64,000 nucleotides of DNA from Clostridia bacterium (GTDB lineage: Bacteria > Bacillota > Clostridia > Christensenellales > Borkfalkiaceae). The number at the start of each line of letters is the position of its first letter. The stretch's first letter is position 1. Of the stretch, positions 9,983 to 18,487 are shown piece after piece. A program made the translations under genes and the position numbers. Below the pieces are notes generated by a model that was not told the DNA's origin, ran no database searches, and saw nothing but the letters and a program-made list of their open reading frames with translations. Location: the NCBI GenBank assembly GCA_014805025.1, contig JAAUYR010000021.1, positions 21,639 to 85,638 on the forward strand, in the 5' to 3' direction.

Positions 9983-11068
9983 TTACACCCCAAAAAGTTC
10001 TGTTAATTCTTCCTTATCTATTTTACTGCCTATAACGCAAAGTCTGCCCGTGTACGAAGCTCCGCCCTCGCGGATATTGATTTCGCCCGGAATATAGTCG
10101 AAGTGCAGCCACTTGCCGTTTTCGCCTGCAACTATGCCCTTTGCGCGGAGCACAGTTCCGAACCGAACCGCGTCCGAAAGCGCCGAAAGCATTTGGTTAA
10201 GCCCCTCTTTTGTGAACTTCTTGCCCGTTTCAACGCCCCAGCTTGCGAATACGTCGTCGGCATGGTGGTGATGATGTTCGTGCTCGTGGTCGTGGTCATG
10301 GTGATGATGGCCACAACCGCATTCGCCGTGCTCGTGCTCGTGCTCGTGCTCGTGTTCTTCATGGTCGTGGTCGTGGTGGCAGCAGTGGTGTTCGTGCTCC
10401 TCATGGTCGTGGTCGTGATGGCAGCAGTGATGCTCGTGCTCGTGTTCAAGCTCTTCAAGCGCGCCTTCGAGGGTATCGATATGCTCCATTGCCGAAAGTA
10501 TATCCTTGCCGCTAAGCTCGTTCCAGGGCGTGGTAACTACGGTTGCGTGAGGGTTCTTTTCGCGCACGAGAGCTACGGCGGTATTCAGCTTGTCCGCCGA
10601 GGCAACGTCAGCGTGACTGAACACTATGCAGGCCGCGGTCTGAATCTGGTCGTTGAAAAACTCGCCGAAGTTCTTCATATACATTTTGCACTTAGCCGCA
10701 TCCACAACGGCGGTGTAGGAATTAATTTTGCAGTCTTTGAGTTTTGCGCTTTCAACTGCGCGGATAACGTCGGAAAGCTTGCCCACGCCCGACGGCTCTA
10801 TTAAAATGCGGTCGGGATGATACTCGTTGTAAACCTGTTGAAGCGCCTTTGCAAAGTCGCCGACAAGCGAGCAGCATATACAGCCCGAGTTAAGCTCGTT
10901 TATTTTAACGCCTGCGTCCTGCAAGAAACCGCCGTCAACGCCGATTTCGCCGAACTCGTTTTCAATTAAAACAAGTTTTTCGCCTGCGAACGCTTCCTTG
11001 ATTAACTTTTTGATGAGCGTGGTCTTGCCTGCGCCCAAAAAGCCGGAAAAAATATCGATTTTAGTCAT
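9983..11068 (-). CDS. CobW/G3E family GTPase with His/Cys-rich metal-binding insert
   Basis: FSGFLGAGKTTLIKKL; GCICCSL motif; long H/D/E/C tract. Confidence 0.92.
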   Translation of the reverse strand: MTKIDIFSGFLGAGKTTLIKKLIKEAFAGEKLVLIENEFGEIGVDGGFLQDAGVKINELNSGCICCSLVGDFAKALQQVYNEYHPDRILIEPSGVGKLSDVIRAVESAKLKDCKINSYTAVVDAAKCKMYMKNFGEFFNDQIQTAACIVFSHADVASADKLNTAVALVREKNPHATVVTTPWNELSGKDILSAMEHIDTLEGALEELEHEHEHHCCHHDHDHEEHEHHCCHHDHDHEEHEHEHEHEHGECGCGHHHHDHDHEHEHHHHHADDVFASWGVETGKKFTKEGLNQMLSALSDAVRFGTVLRAKGIVAGENGKWLHFDYIPGEINIREGGASYTGRLCVIGSKIDKEELTELFGV

Positions 11069-11119
11069 AATTTCACCTCGTTTTATAATACCCGCGAGAA
11101 ATCTCGCGGGTGTAGAATT

Positions 11120-11605
11120 TTAATATGTCAGTTTGCGGAACGAACCGTCCTCTTTATGTATCATAACGTTAGCGTCCTGATTTTCCGCAAGGGTCTTGCA
11201 ATAGTCTATCGCTTCCTTCTGGGTCTTGAAAAGCTTCGTAGCCCTGCTTGCGCCGGCAGCCTTTATCTGCCACATATTGTCGTCCTTGCGCTTGGATATA
11301 TGATAGGTTTTAGAAGCCGGTTTTTCAGCCGCGGCAGGTTTTGCCTCTGCCGGCTTTGCCGCAACGGGCTTTGCCGCAGGTTTTTCGGCAGGCTTTTGCA
11401 CGGGTTTTTCTTCTTCGACCGGCTTAGCCTCTTGCTTCTTTTCCTGAACGGGCTCCTGCTTTTTTGCCGTTGCCGATTTTTTAGCTTTCTTCTTATTGGC
11501 GTTTACGACTATAATCAGAATTATTATCAGCAGTAACGCCGCCGCTGCAACCGCTCCGGCGATTATCCACTGCGTAGTCGTAATTTCTATCGAGAGTAAA
11601 TTCAT
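11120..11605 (-). CDS. Membrane-anchored DUF2188-like protein with K/A/P/E linker
   Basis: N-terminal TM; C-terminal YHISKRKDDNMWQIKAAGASRATKLFKTQKEAIDYCKTLAENQDANVMIHKEDGSFR. Confidence 0.7.
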   Translation of the reverse strand: MNLLSIEITTTQWIIAGAVAAAALLLIIILIIVVNANKKKAKKSATAKKQEPVQEKKQEAKPVEEEKPVQKPAEKPAAKPVAAKPAEAKPAAAEKPASKTYHISKRKDDNMWQIKAAGASRATKLFKTQKEAIDYCKTLAENQDANVMIHKEDGSFRKLTY

Positions 11606-11615
11606 CTGTGCACCT

Positions 11616-12587
11616 TTAATTCTTGGTAATCTTAACGCTCTTGATAATTATGGGCGTTTTAACTGCCTTGAACGTTCTTTCGATATTCTTGTCGCTGTCT
11701 TCCTTTGAGAAGCCCTCTATGCTGTCAACGTACACGGTTGTGGTAACCGTCTTGTCGCTGAGGCCCGTACCGTAAGCTTCTTCAAGGTAGGTGTTTACCG
11801 CTTCGGCAAGCTCTGTAACGTCGTCAACGTCGTCGGCCTGAGCAAATACGCAGTACTCGGTTGACGAATACGACGAAGAACCTACCTGTACCGAGAATAC
11901 CGAAGTTGCGCAGTTGGACTTGTAGTCCGCCTGAATAATCTGGTCGGAAGTCGGAGTTACGAATACCTTTTGGGTAGTTTCCTTTTTATAGTAGAACATT
12001 TTAAGGCTGCCGACCTCGGCACTCAGCGCACCGCTGGTTATAACCTGGTTGATGTTGTTATGATACTCGCCCATAAGCACGGGAAGCGCATACTCCGAAT
12101 TTATAACGCGTACGGGGTTATTGTCGTCGTCGCGGACGATATTGCCGTTTTTATCGGTCTTGTAATCGGTATTGGAATACACCGAGGGCGTAAGCTTGCC
12201 GTTTTCGAACAGCGAGTAATAAACGCTCTCCTTGGAGTTATCGGTAAAGTAGCCCGACATTGTGTCGCCGCCGGACGAATACTGAGCGTACTGCTCGGCG
12301 TTGTACGAATACGCGCCCGTAAGCCAGTCGCCCGTGCCGTAGTCGTGCACGACCATATTATCGTAGAAGCCCTCGCGCGAAAGCTCGATAAAGTGGCGCA
12401 CGGTCTGGGGATACATATTTCTGTACAAGGTATAGTCTACTACGTACTCCTTGTTGTTGAACTCGAAAGTGATGCGCGCCTTGGGGTGCGAAGTTTCGAT
12501 AGTGCAGGCCGATGCCGCTGCCGAAAACGCAACGACGCCTGCAAGAAGCGAACCCGTTATAAATCTTTTAATTTTGCTGATAGCCAT
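11616..12587 (-). CDS. Secreted/lipoprotein cyclophilin-type peptidyl-prolyl isomerase-like protein
   Basis: Signal peptide with AASAC; RITFEFNN...PQTVRHFIELSREGFYDNMVVHDY. Confidence 0.65.
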   Translation of the reverse strand: MAISKIKRFITGSLLAGVVAFSAAASACTIETSHPKARITFEFNNKEYVVDYTLYRNMYPQTVRHFIELSREGFYDNMVVHDYGTGDWLTGAYSYNAEQYAQYSSGGDTMSGYFTDNSKESVYYSLFENGKLTPSVYSNTDYKTDKNGNIVRDDDNNPVRVINSEYALPVLMGEYHNNINQVITSGALSAEVGSLKMFYYKKETTQKVFVTPTSDQIIQADYKSNCATSVFSVQVGSSSYSSTEYCVFAQADDVDDVTELAEAVNTYLEEAYGTGLSDKTVTTTVYVDSIEGFSKEDSDKNIERTFKAVKTPIIIKSVKITKN

Positions 12588-12696
12588 AATTTTGTTCCAG
12601 TTTAGCGTGATAATTATACTACTTTATTTTACTTTTAATTGTTGACTTCGTCAAGCGTTTTAATTTGCGCCCGACAATTTTTTTTAAATAAAGTAA

Positions 12697-12729
12697 AACC
12701 GCTCGCAAGCGACGCTTGCGAGCGGTTTG
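12697..12729 (-). terminator. Terminator after rplL
   Basis: AAACCGCTCGCAAGCgacGCTTGCGAGCGGTTT; minus-strand T-rich tail. Confidence 0.8.
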
Positions 12730-12743
12730 ATTTTGTTATTGAA

Positions 12744-13124
12744 TTACTCCAAAACTGCGGTTGCGCCGGCTGCTTTGAGGTCAGCAAGAATCTTTTCTGC
12801 ATCCTCTTTAGCAACGTTCTCTTTAAGAACGCCACCCTTTTCAACAGCGGTTTTAGCTTCAACAAGGCCAAGGCCCGTGAATGCGCGTACAACCTTGATA
12901 ACGTCGATTTTCTTAGCGCCTGCGTCTTTAAGAACAACGTTGAACTCGGTCTTTTCCTCAGCTGCCGCTGCTGCGGGAGCTGCGCCTGCTGCAGGTGCAG
13001 CAGCTACTGCTACGGGAGCAGCGGCGCTAACGCCGAACTCCTCTTCGAGAGCCTTAACAAGCTCGCTGGTTTCAAGTAAAGTCAAAGTTTTGATTTCTTC
13101 GATTAATTTTTTGATGTCTGCCAT
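12744..13124 (-). CDS. rplL: 50S ribosomal protein L7/L12
   Basis: [32 protein letters not shown]... Confidence 0.98.
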   Translation of the reverse strand: MADIKKLIEEIKTLTLLETSELVKALEEEFGVSAAAPVAVAAAPAAGAAPAAAAAEEKTEFNVVLKDAGAKKIDVIKVVRAFTGLGLVEAKTAVEKGGVLKENVAKEDAEKILADLKAAGATAVLE

Positions 13125-13210
13125 TTTATTTAATTCTCCTGATTATTTTTATATTTTAATTATATTTTTTAATTTTGCGCTATGAGGTTGCGCCAACCGT
13201 TTCACTGTAA

Positions 13211-13732
13211 TTATTGCTTTGTTTGTGCCACAGCGTTAAGCGCACGCACAAGCCCTGCAACGACGTTGTTGAGTACTCCCGCAAGATTTGTAGCGGGCGA
13301 CTGCAACGAGCCGAGCATTTTTGCGACAAGCTCTTCCCTTGCAGGTATAGCCGCAAGCGCCTTGGCGCCGGCCTTGTCAACGTACGCGTTGTCAACGAAA
13401 GCGCTCTTTAAAACGATTTTGCCTTCAAGGTCTTTCGCGGCGTTAATCATAACCTTAGCCGCTCCGGTTTCGTCCGAGCCGAAAGTTACGGCGGTAGGGC
13501 CGTTGAGGTCGGCGTCGAAATCCTTATATCCCAAATCGTTAAAAGCTTTTCTTACAAGCGTGTTTTTGTATACCTTGTATTCGCAACCCGCCTTTTTGCA
13601 TTTCTGACGGAGGTCGGATACTTCCTTAACGGTAAGCTTGTTGTAATCTACCAAAACAACCGACTTAGAAGCCTTGATTTTTTCGGTAATTTCCTGTACT
13701 ACTACTTTTTTAGCTTCGAAATTAGCTGACAA
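13211..13732 (-). CDS. rplJ: 50S ribosomal protein L10 (TTG start preferred)
   Basis: Minus strand AGGAGGTAAAAATTTGTCAGCTAATTTC gives M/LSANFEAKKVVVQEITEK; annotated ORF start lies upstream inside the leader. Confidence 0.9.
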   Translation of the reverse strand: MSANFEAKKVVVQEITEKIKASKSVVLVDYNKLTVKEVSDLRQKCKKAGCEYKVYKNTLVRKAFNDLGYKDFDADLNGPTAVTFGSDETGAAKVMINAAKDLEGKIVLKSAFVDNAYVDKAGAKALAAIPAREELVAKMLGSLQSPATNLAGVLNNVVAGLVRALNAVAQTKQ

Positions 13733-13900
13733 ATTTTTACCTCCTTTTCCGCATATCAAGCGAAAAATTCCCTGTTGCCGCACGGCAACAGGGAACAAGC
13801 AGCGCACAATACGCATTTAAAACTTATTATTCCTGCAACCTCGGTGGGATAATTAAGTCTTGCGACGCCCACTTTCTACGGCAGCAAATTTAATTTACTG
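13733..13900 (-). ncRNA. L10 leader-like structured 5' UTR
   Basis: Minus strand CCACCGAGGTTGCAGG... ending in hairpin TTCCCTGTTGCCGTGCGGCAACAGGGAA (13768-13795) + TTTTT upstream of rplJ; left boundary approximate. Confidence 0.7.
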
Positions 13901-13940
13901 TTCGATTATAACGGTTAATTTTTATAAAGTCAACCGTTTT

Positions 13941-14630
13941 TTAGCCTTTATTGTAATTTACACGCACACCGGGGCCCATCGTAGAGGTCAAAGTAACGCT
14001 CTTAATATACTGGCCCTTTGCGGTTGCAGGCTTTGCCTTGACAATTGCGTCCATAAGCGCGGTGAAGTTTTCGGTGAGTTTTTCAACGCCGAACGACTTC
14101 TTGCCGATACCTACGTGGATAATTGCGGTTTTATCAAGACGGTATTCAACTTTACCGGCCTTAACTTCTTTAACCGCCTTGGCAACGTCCATAGTAACCG
14201 TGCCGCTCTTGGGGTTGGGCATTAAGCCCTTGGGGCCGAGGATACGGCCAATTCTACCTACAACGCCCATCATATCGGGGGTGGTAATCATAACGTCGAA
14301 GTCGAACCAGTTATCCTTCTGGATACGCTGAATCATTTCTTCCGCGCCGACGTAGTCTGCGCCTGCCGCCGTAGCCGCGTCCGCCTTGTCGCCCTTTGCA
14401 ACGACTAAAACCTTTTTGGTTTTACCGGTGCCGTTGGGAAGTACGAGCACGCCGCGAACCTGCTGGTCTGCCTGACGGGGGTCAACGCCTAAACGTACGT
14501 GAAGTTCGATAGTTTCGTCGAATTTAGCCTTTGCGGTATCGATAACTATTTTAGCCGCTTCGTTAAGGTCGTAAGATTTGGAACGGTCGTATGATTTAAT
14601 GCTTTCCGCATACTTTTTAGCAAGTTTCAT
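13941..14630 (-). CDS. rplA: 50S ribosomal protein L1
   Basis: [21 protein letters not shown]..., synteny. Confidence 0.98.
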   Translation of the reverse strand: MKLAKKYAESIKSYDRSKSYDLNEAAKIVIDTAKAKFDETIELHVRLGVDPRQADQQVRGVLVLPNGTGKTKKVLVVAKGDKADAATAAGADYVGAEEMIQRIQKDNWFDFDVMITTPDMMGVVGRIGRILGPKGLMPNPKSGTVTMDVAKAVKEVKAGKVEYRLDKTAIIHVGIGKKSFGVEKLTENFTALMDAIVKAKPATAKGQYIKSVTLTSTMGPGVRVNYNKG

Positions 14631-14641
14631 ATGTGTCCTCC

Positions 14642-15067
14642 TTACTCCTCTACCGTAACGCCCATAGAGCGCGCAGTACCCTTAACCATAGACTTAGCCG
14701 CTTCGATATCGGTGCAGTTCAAGTCGGGCATTTTGGTTTTTGCGATTTCTTCAACCTGAGCCTTGGTAAGCTTGCCTACCTTATCCCTGTTGGGACGTGC
14801 GCTTGCAGTCTCCAAGCCGAGCGCTTTTTTGATAAGCACGGGCGTAGGGGGCGTTTTAAGCTCGAACGTGAAGCTTCTGTCCTGATAGATAGTTACTACG
14901 CAAGGAATGATAAGTCCTGCCTGTGCGGCGGTCTTTGCGTTGAACTCCTTGGTGAAGCCGGGAATGTTGATGCCGTGCGGGCCGAGCGTAGAACCTACGG
15001 GGGGCGCGGGGGTTGCTTTACCGGCAGGAAGCTGCAATTTAACTACCGCAGTAATCTTTTTTGCCAT
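14642..15067 (-). CDS. rplK: 50S ribosomal protein L11
   Basis: [25 protein letters not shown]..., synteny. Confidence 0.98.
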   Translation of the reverse strand: MAKKITAVVKLQLPAGKATPAPPVGSTLGPHGINIPGFTKEFNAKTAAQAGLIIPCVVTIYQDRSFTFELKTPPTPVLIKKALGLETASARPNRDKVGKLTKAQVEEIAKTKMPDLNCTDIEAAKSMVKGTARSMGVTVEE

Positions 15068-15147
15068 TTTTTATATCCTCCGTGTGGTTAAAACGAATAT
15101 AACTTAAAAATTTGAAATATTCTCCCACTGATTTAACTTGTTTATTT

Positions 15148-15268
15148 AAAATGCAGAGAAGCGAGCAGAACGAGGAGCACGAGCACCGTCCGCAGGGAGT
15201 TTACTTTGTGTAAATGACCAAGGCGGCGCGGAGTGCGACAAAGTTATGCGACGCTTATATGCGTTTTA
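15148..15268 (-). repeat. Structured intercistronic repeat, family 1, copy A
   Basis: AAAATGCAgagaAGCG...CGCTtatATGCGTTTTA with nested GCAC/GTGC, CCGTCCGC/GCGGcGCGG, TTTAC/GTAAA; abuts nusG stop. Confidence 0.8.
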
Positions 15269-15811
15269 CTCTTCTATTTTGCGAATTTGAATAAACTCAA
15301 CTTCAACGTCGGTATTTCTGCCGAACATCTGAATGTTGACTTTTGCTTTTTGTGCGGCTACGTTCAGCTCGGTAATTACACCCTCGAAGCCTTCGAGAGG
15401 GCCGCTGTCCACGCCGACCTTATCGCCGACTGCGAACGCGCCGGCCTCCACAACAACTTCTTCAAGGCGCATTTTGCGGATTTCGTCCTGCTTCATGGGG
15501 ATAGGTCTGCCCTGAGGGCCTACAAAGCCCGTAACGCCTCTCGTATTGGTTACCCAGTACCAAAGCTGGTTGGAATATATCATTTTTATGAAAACGTAGC
15601 AGGGTAAAAGCTTGCGCTCAACAACCTTGCGCTTGCCGTTTTTTTCTTCGATAGTCTGTTCCATGGGAATCTTGACGTCGAATATCATATTTTGCAGATT
15701 ATTGTTTTCAATAAGCCGCTCCAAGCTGTCCTTTACCATTGCCTCGTAGCCCGAGTAGGTATGAAGAATGTACCAGCAGGGATTTTCGGTATCTGCCACC
15801 ATCGTTGCCAT
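15266..15811 (-). CDS. nusG: Transcription termination/antitermination protein NusG
   Basis: WYILHTYSGYEAMVKDSLERLIE...; synteny. Confidence 0.97.
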   Translation of the reverse strand: MATMVADTENPCWYILHTYSGYEAMVKDSLERLIENNNLQNMIFDVKIPMEQTIEEKNGKRKVVERKLLPCYVFIKMIYSNQLWYWVTNTRGVTGFVGPQGRPIPMKQDEIRKMRLEEVVVEAGAFAVGDKVGVDSGPLEGFEGVITELNVAAQKAKVNIQMFGRNTDVEVEFIQIRKIEE

Positions 15812-15814
15812 AGT

Positions 15815-16048
15815 TTACTCTCCGATACCCGTAATTAAATTCAAAAGCGCCTGCAAGCCGTAGTTTATACCCGTAACGACTACGGTAAACACCACTACCA
15901 CTACTAAAACGACGCAAGTTCCCCTGACCACCTTCGGAAACGAGGGCCAGGTAACTCTTTTAAGCTCGGAAAAAGTTTCTTTAAGTTTTCTGCCCATTCT
16001 TACGAATATGTTGGGCTTTTTAGCGTTCTTATCCGCCTGACTTGCCAT
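15815..16048 (-). CDS. secE: Preprotein translocase subunit SecE
   Basis: Small TM protein between rpmG and nusG; FSELKRVTWPSFPKV. Confidence 0.93.
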   Translation of the reverse strand: MASQADKNAKKPNIFVRMGRKLKETFSELKRVTWPSFPKVVRGTCVVLVVVVVFTVVVTGINYGLQALLNLITGIGE

Positions 16049-16067
16049 AATAACTCCTTATAAAGGC

Positions 16068-16235
16068 TTATTTCGATTCTTTATGCTCGGTGTGCTTTTT
16101 GCAGAAAGGGCAATACTTGGAAAGCGTAATTCTGTCAGGGTCGTTACGCTTATTCTTATAACTGTCGTAATTGCGGTGCTTGCACTCCGTACATTCAAGA
16201 GTTATCTTGGTTCTTACGTCTGCTTTCTTAGCCAT
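16068..16235 (-). CDS. rpmG: 50S ribosomal protein L33
   Basis: Read from minus strand: [55 protein letters not shown] (not in ORF track). Confidence 0.94.
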   Translation of the reverse strand: MAKKADVRTKITLECTECKHRNYDSYKNKRNDPDRITLSKYCPFCKKHTEHKESK

Positions 16236-16286
16236 TTTGGAAAAACTCCGTACAAAAAAATTACACCCCCATTCGAGTGCTAATTG

Positions 16287-16315
16287 AGTTTAACACACAA
16301 AAGGGGGCTTGTCAA
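16287..16315 (-). promoter_or_regulatory. Promoter of rpmG-secE-nusG
   Basis: Minus strand TTGACA-N17-TAAACT. Confidence 0.7.
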
Positions 16316-16333
16316 CCGTTTTTTGCGCCGTTA

Positions 16334-16361
16334 TTGACATTTTTGAAATAATATCTATAAT
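16334..16361 (+). promoter_or_regulatory. Promoter of the LRR gene
   Basis: TTGACA-N16-TATAAT. Confidence 0.7.
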
Positions 16362-16391
16362 TATTTAAGGAATAATCAAGGAGTTTTTGCT

Positions 16392-17867
16392 ATGAAATAC
16401 TGTTTACAATGCGGAGCTGAATGCCCCGACAATATAAAAAAGTGCGAAAGCTGCGGCAACGGCGCATTCGCTTCAACGCGCGAAGAGTACCTTGCCGGCA
16501 AGTTCGGCAAAGCGGCGCAACCGACGCTCGCCGCGCAAGCACCCCACGCTTGCGAAAGCTACGACGAAGATTTATTTGATATTGTCGGGACTTACCTCGT
16601 GCTTTATAAAGGCGACGAAAAGAAAGTTGCAGTACCCACTTTCGTAACGGAAATTGACGAAGACGCTTTCGGAGATACTTCGGAAATGGAAGAGCTGATA
16701 CTTCCCGACGGCGTAAAGGTTTTGCCCGAGTGCATTTTTGCATACAGTGTAAACCTGAAAACGGTTCGCTTCCCCTCAGAGCTTGAAAGAATAGAAGAGT
16801 CCGCATTTCAGGAATGCACCTCGCTTATTTCTGTAAATATCGAAAGCGTAGACGAAATCGGGGAATTTGCCTTTTCGGAGTGTAAAGGCCTTGAAAGCGT
16901 AAAAATTGCAAGTGGGCTTAAAAAGATAGGCGAGTACGCCTTTGACGATTGCGAAAACCTTAAAACGGTAATTCTGCCCGACGGGCTTGAAGAGATAGGC
17001 GAGCACGCATTTGACGGCTGTACGGATTTAAAAGAAATCCGTCTGCCCGACAGCGTAAAAAAGATAGGCCCTTCCGCGTTCGAGAAGTGCGTAAGTCTTG
17101 AAAAAATAGTAATACCCAAGAGCGTAACTTTAATTGATTACGACACCTTTTACGAGTGCAAAAATTTGAAGACGGTAGTTATTCACGACGGCGTAAAGGA
17201 AATTGCCGCCTCCGCTTTTGAAGACTGCGACAGCTTAACCGAAAAGCCCTGCGTTACACAAGCCGATACGGATTTTAAAATGGACGGCACCACCCTTGAA
17301 GACTATACCGGCACGGCTCGGGATGTAACTATTCCGTCTTACGCCGACAAAATAGGTGATTTCGCGTTTGAGGGTTACGATATTAAAACGGTTACCGTAA
17401 GACAGGGCGGCTCGTACGACTTCCCCGAGGGTTGCTTTGCAAATTGCAAGAGCTTAGAAAAGTTGTATCTCCCCAACACCATTTGGTCGTTCGGCGAAAA
17501 GTGTTTTGAAAACTGCCTCTCCCTCGTTGAATTCGAGTGCCCGGCTCGGCTTATTTTTATTTACGACTGGGCTTTTGCCGGATGTAAAAATCTTAAAAGC
17601 ATTACCCTTAGCGAAGATTTGGCGCAAATCAAAGACGAAGCGTTTAAAGACTGCGCAAGCCTTGAAAGCATAACCATACCCGAGAACGTAAGTAAAATGG
17701 GCGCGAATATATTTTTAGGATGTGAGAATATTACCGTCTACTGCGAAGCTAAACAAAAGCCCTCAGGCTGGAACAATAACTGGGACGTTTACCGCACGGG
17801 GCTTTTTAAAAAGCGCGTAAAGGTCGTATGGGGCGTAGAAAAGAAATCCGATGACGACGAAGATTAA
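16392..17867 (+). CDS. BspA-type leucine-rich repeat protein with N-terminal zinc ribbon
   Basis: MKYCLQCGAECPDNIKKCESCGN; repeated 'IGEYAFDDCENLKTVILPDGLEEIG' units. Confidence 0.85.
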   Translation: MKYCLQCGAECPDNIKKCESCGNGAFASTREEYLAGKFGKAAQPTLAAQAPHACESYDEDLFDIVGTYLVLYKGDEKKVAVPTFVTEIDEDAFGDTSEMEELILPDGVKVLPECIFAYSVNLKTVRFPSELERIEESAFQECTSLISVNIESVDEIGEFAFSECKGLESVKIASGLKKIGEYAFDDCENLKTVILPDGLEEIGEHAFDGCTDLKEIRLPDSVKKIGPSAFEKCVSLEKIVIPKSVTLIDYDTFYECKNLKTVVIHDGVKEIAASAFEDCDSLTEKPCVTQADTDFKMDGTTLEDYTGTARDVTIPSYADKIGDFAFEGYDIKTVTVRQGGSYDFPEGCFANCKSLEKLYLPNTIWSFGEKCFENCLSLVEFECPARLIFIYDWAFAGCKNLKSITLSEDLAQIKDEAFKDCASLESITIPENVSKMGANIFLGCENITVYCEAKQKPSGWNNNWDVYRTGLFKKRVKVVWGVEKKSDDDED

Positions 17868-17877
17868 CCAAATAATA

Positions 17878-17920
17878 AAAGGCCCCCGACCTTTGCAAGG
17901 TCGGGGGGCTTTATTGTTTT
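17878..17920. terminator. Bidirectional terminator between convergent genes
   Basis: GCCCCCGACCTTTGCAAGGTCGGGGGGCTTTATTGTTTT. Confidence 0.85.
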
Positions 17921-17922
17921 AC

Positions 17923-18360
17923 TTAGTTCAAATTGTCGCCGCCGACGGAGAACGCGTACTGGTCTCTGTCCTCGGGGAAAATCGGGCCGGAAATTACGGG
18001 CAGGTTCAAAGGCGCGATATAAGCGCTTGCGGTAAGGTTGGTAACTGCCGCGCGCAAATACGGGTAAACGAGCTTGGTAGCCTCGATAACGAAGCGTCTT
18101 TCTTCTGCGTCGTTTTTAACGTCCTCCACCTCGAACACGCCGACCATCGTCACGAAGATATTGAAGGGCTTGGGCTCTTCCTCGGTGCTCTCTATTTTAA
18201 CGGACAGCGCCAAAAAGTTGAGCTTGTCGTTGCCGTTTACCTTGCGCACCTGGCGCGAGAACTGGGGCTTGATATCCAGCTTGTCCTCGGGGTTGAGTCT
18301 TACCCTGTTGAGCTTGAAGGAAATTTCCTCGCCTGTTATGCCTTTAAATTCGTATTTCAT
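17923..18360 (-). CDS. SecB-like protein-export chaperone
   Basis: FSRQVRKVNGNDKLNFLALSVKIESTEEEPKPFNIFVTMVGVFEVED...LVYPYLRAAVTNLTASAYIAPLNLPVI. Confidence 0.72.
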   Translation of the reverse strand: MKYEFKGITGEEISFKLNRVRLNPEDKLDIKPQFSRQVRKVNGNDKLNFLALSVKIESTEEEPKPFNIFVTMVGVFEVEDVKNDAEERRFVIEATKLVYPYLRAAVTNLTASAYIAPLNLPVISGPIFPEDRDQYAFSVGGDNLN

Positions 18361-18449
18361 ATTTAATTTATCTCCTTAATAATATGTTTTTATTATACAA
18401 TGCCGCGCCGCCGTTGTCAACAAACCTTGGGTTTTTGGCGCTTTTTTTA

Positions 18450-18478
18450 TTGATAAATTTGCTTTATTGTAATATAAT
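18450..18478 (+). promoter_or_regulatory. Promoter of RNase E/G gene
   Basis: TTGATA-N17-TATAAT. Confidence 0.7.
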
Positions 18479-18487
18479 GACAGCGTT

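Noticed and set aside
10103-10804. 233-aa valine/methionine-rich ORF
   Set aside because: Mirror image of the His-rich codon repeats in the CobW-type gene; low complexity.
16274-16284. GAGTGCTAA half of a CIRCE (HrcA) element
   Set aside because: Only one half-site; no opposing TTAGCACTC at the required spacing.
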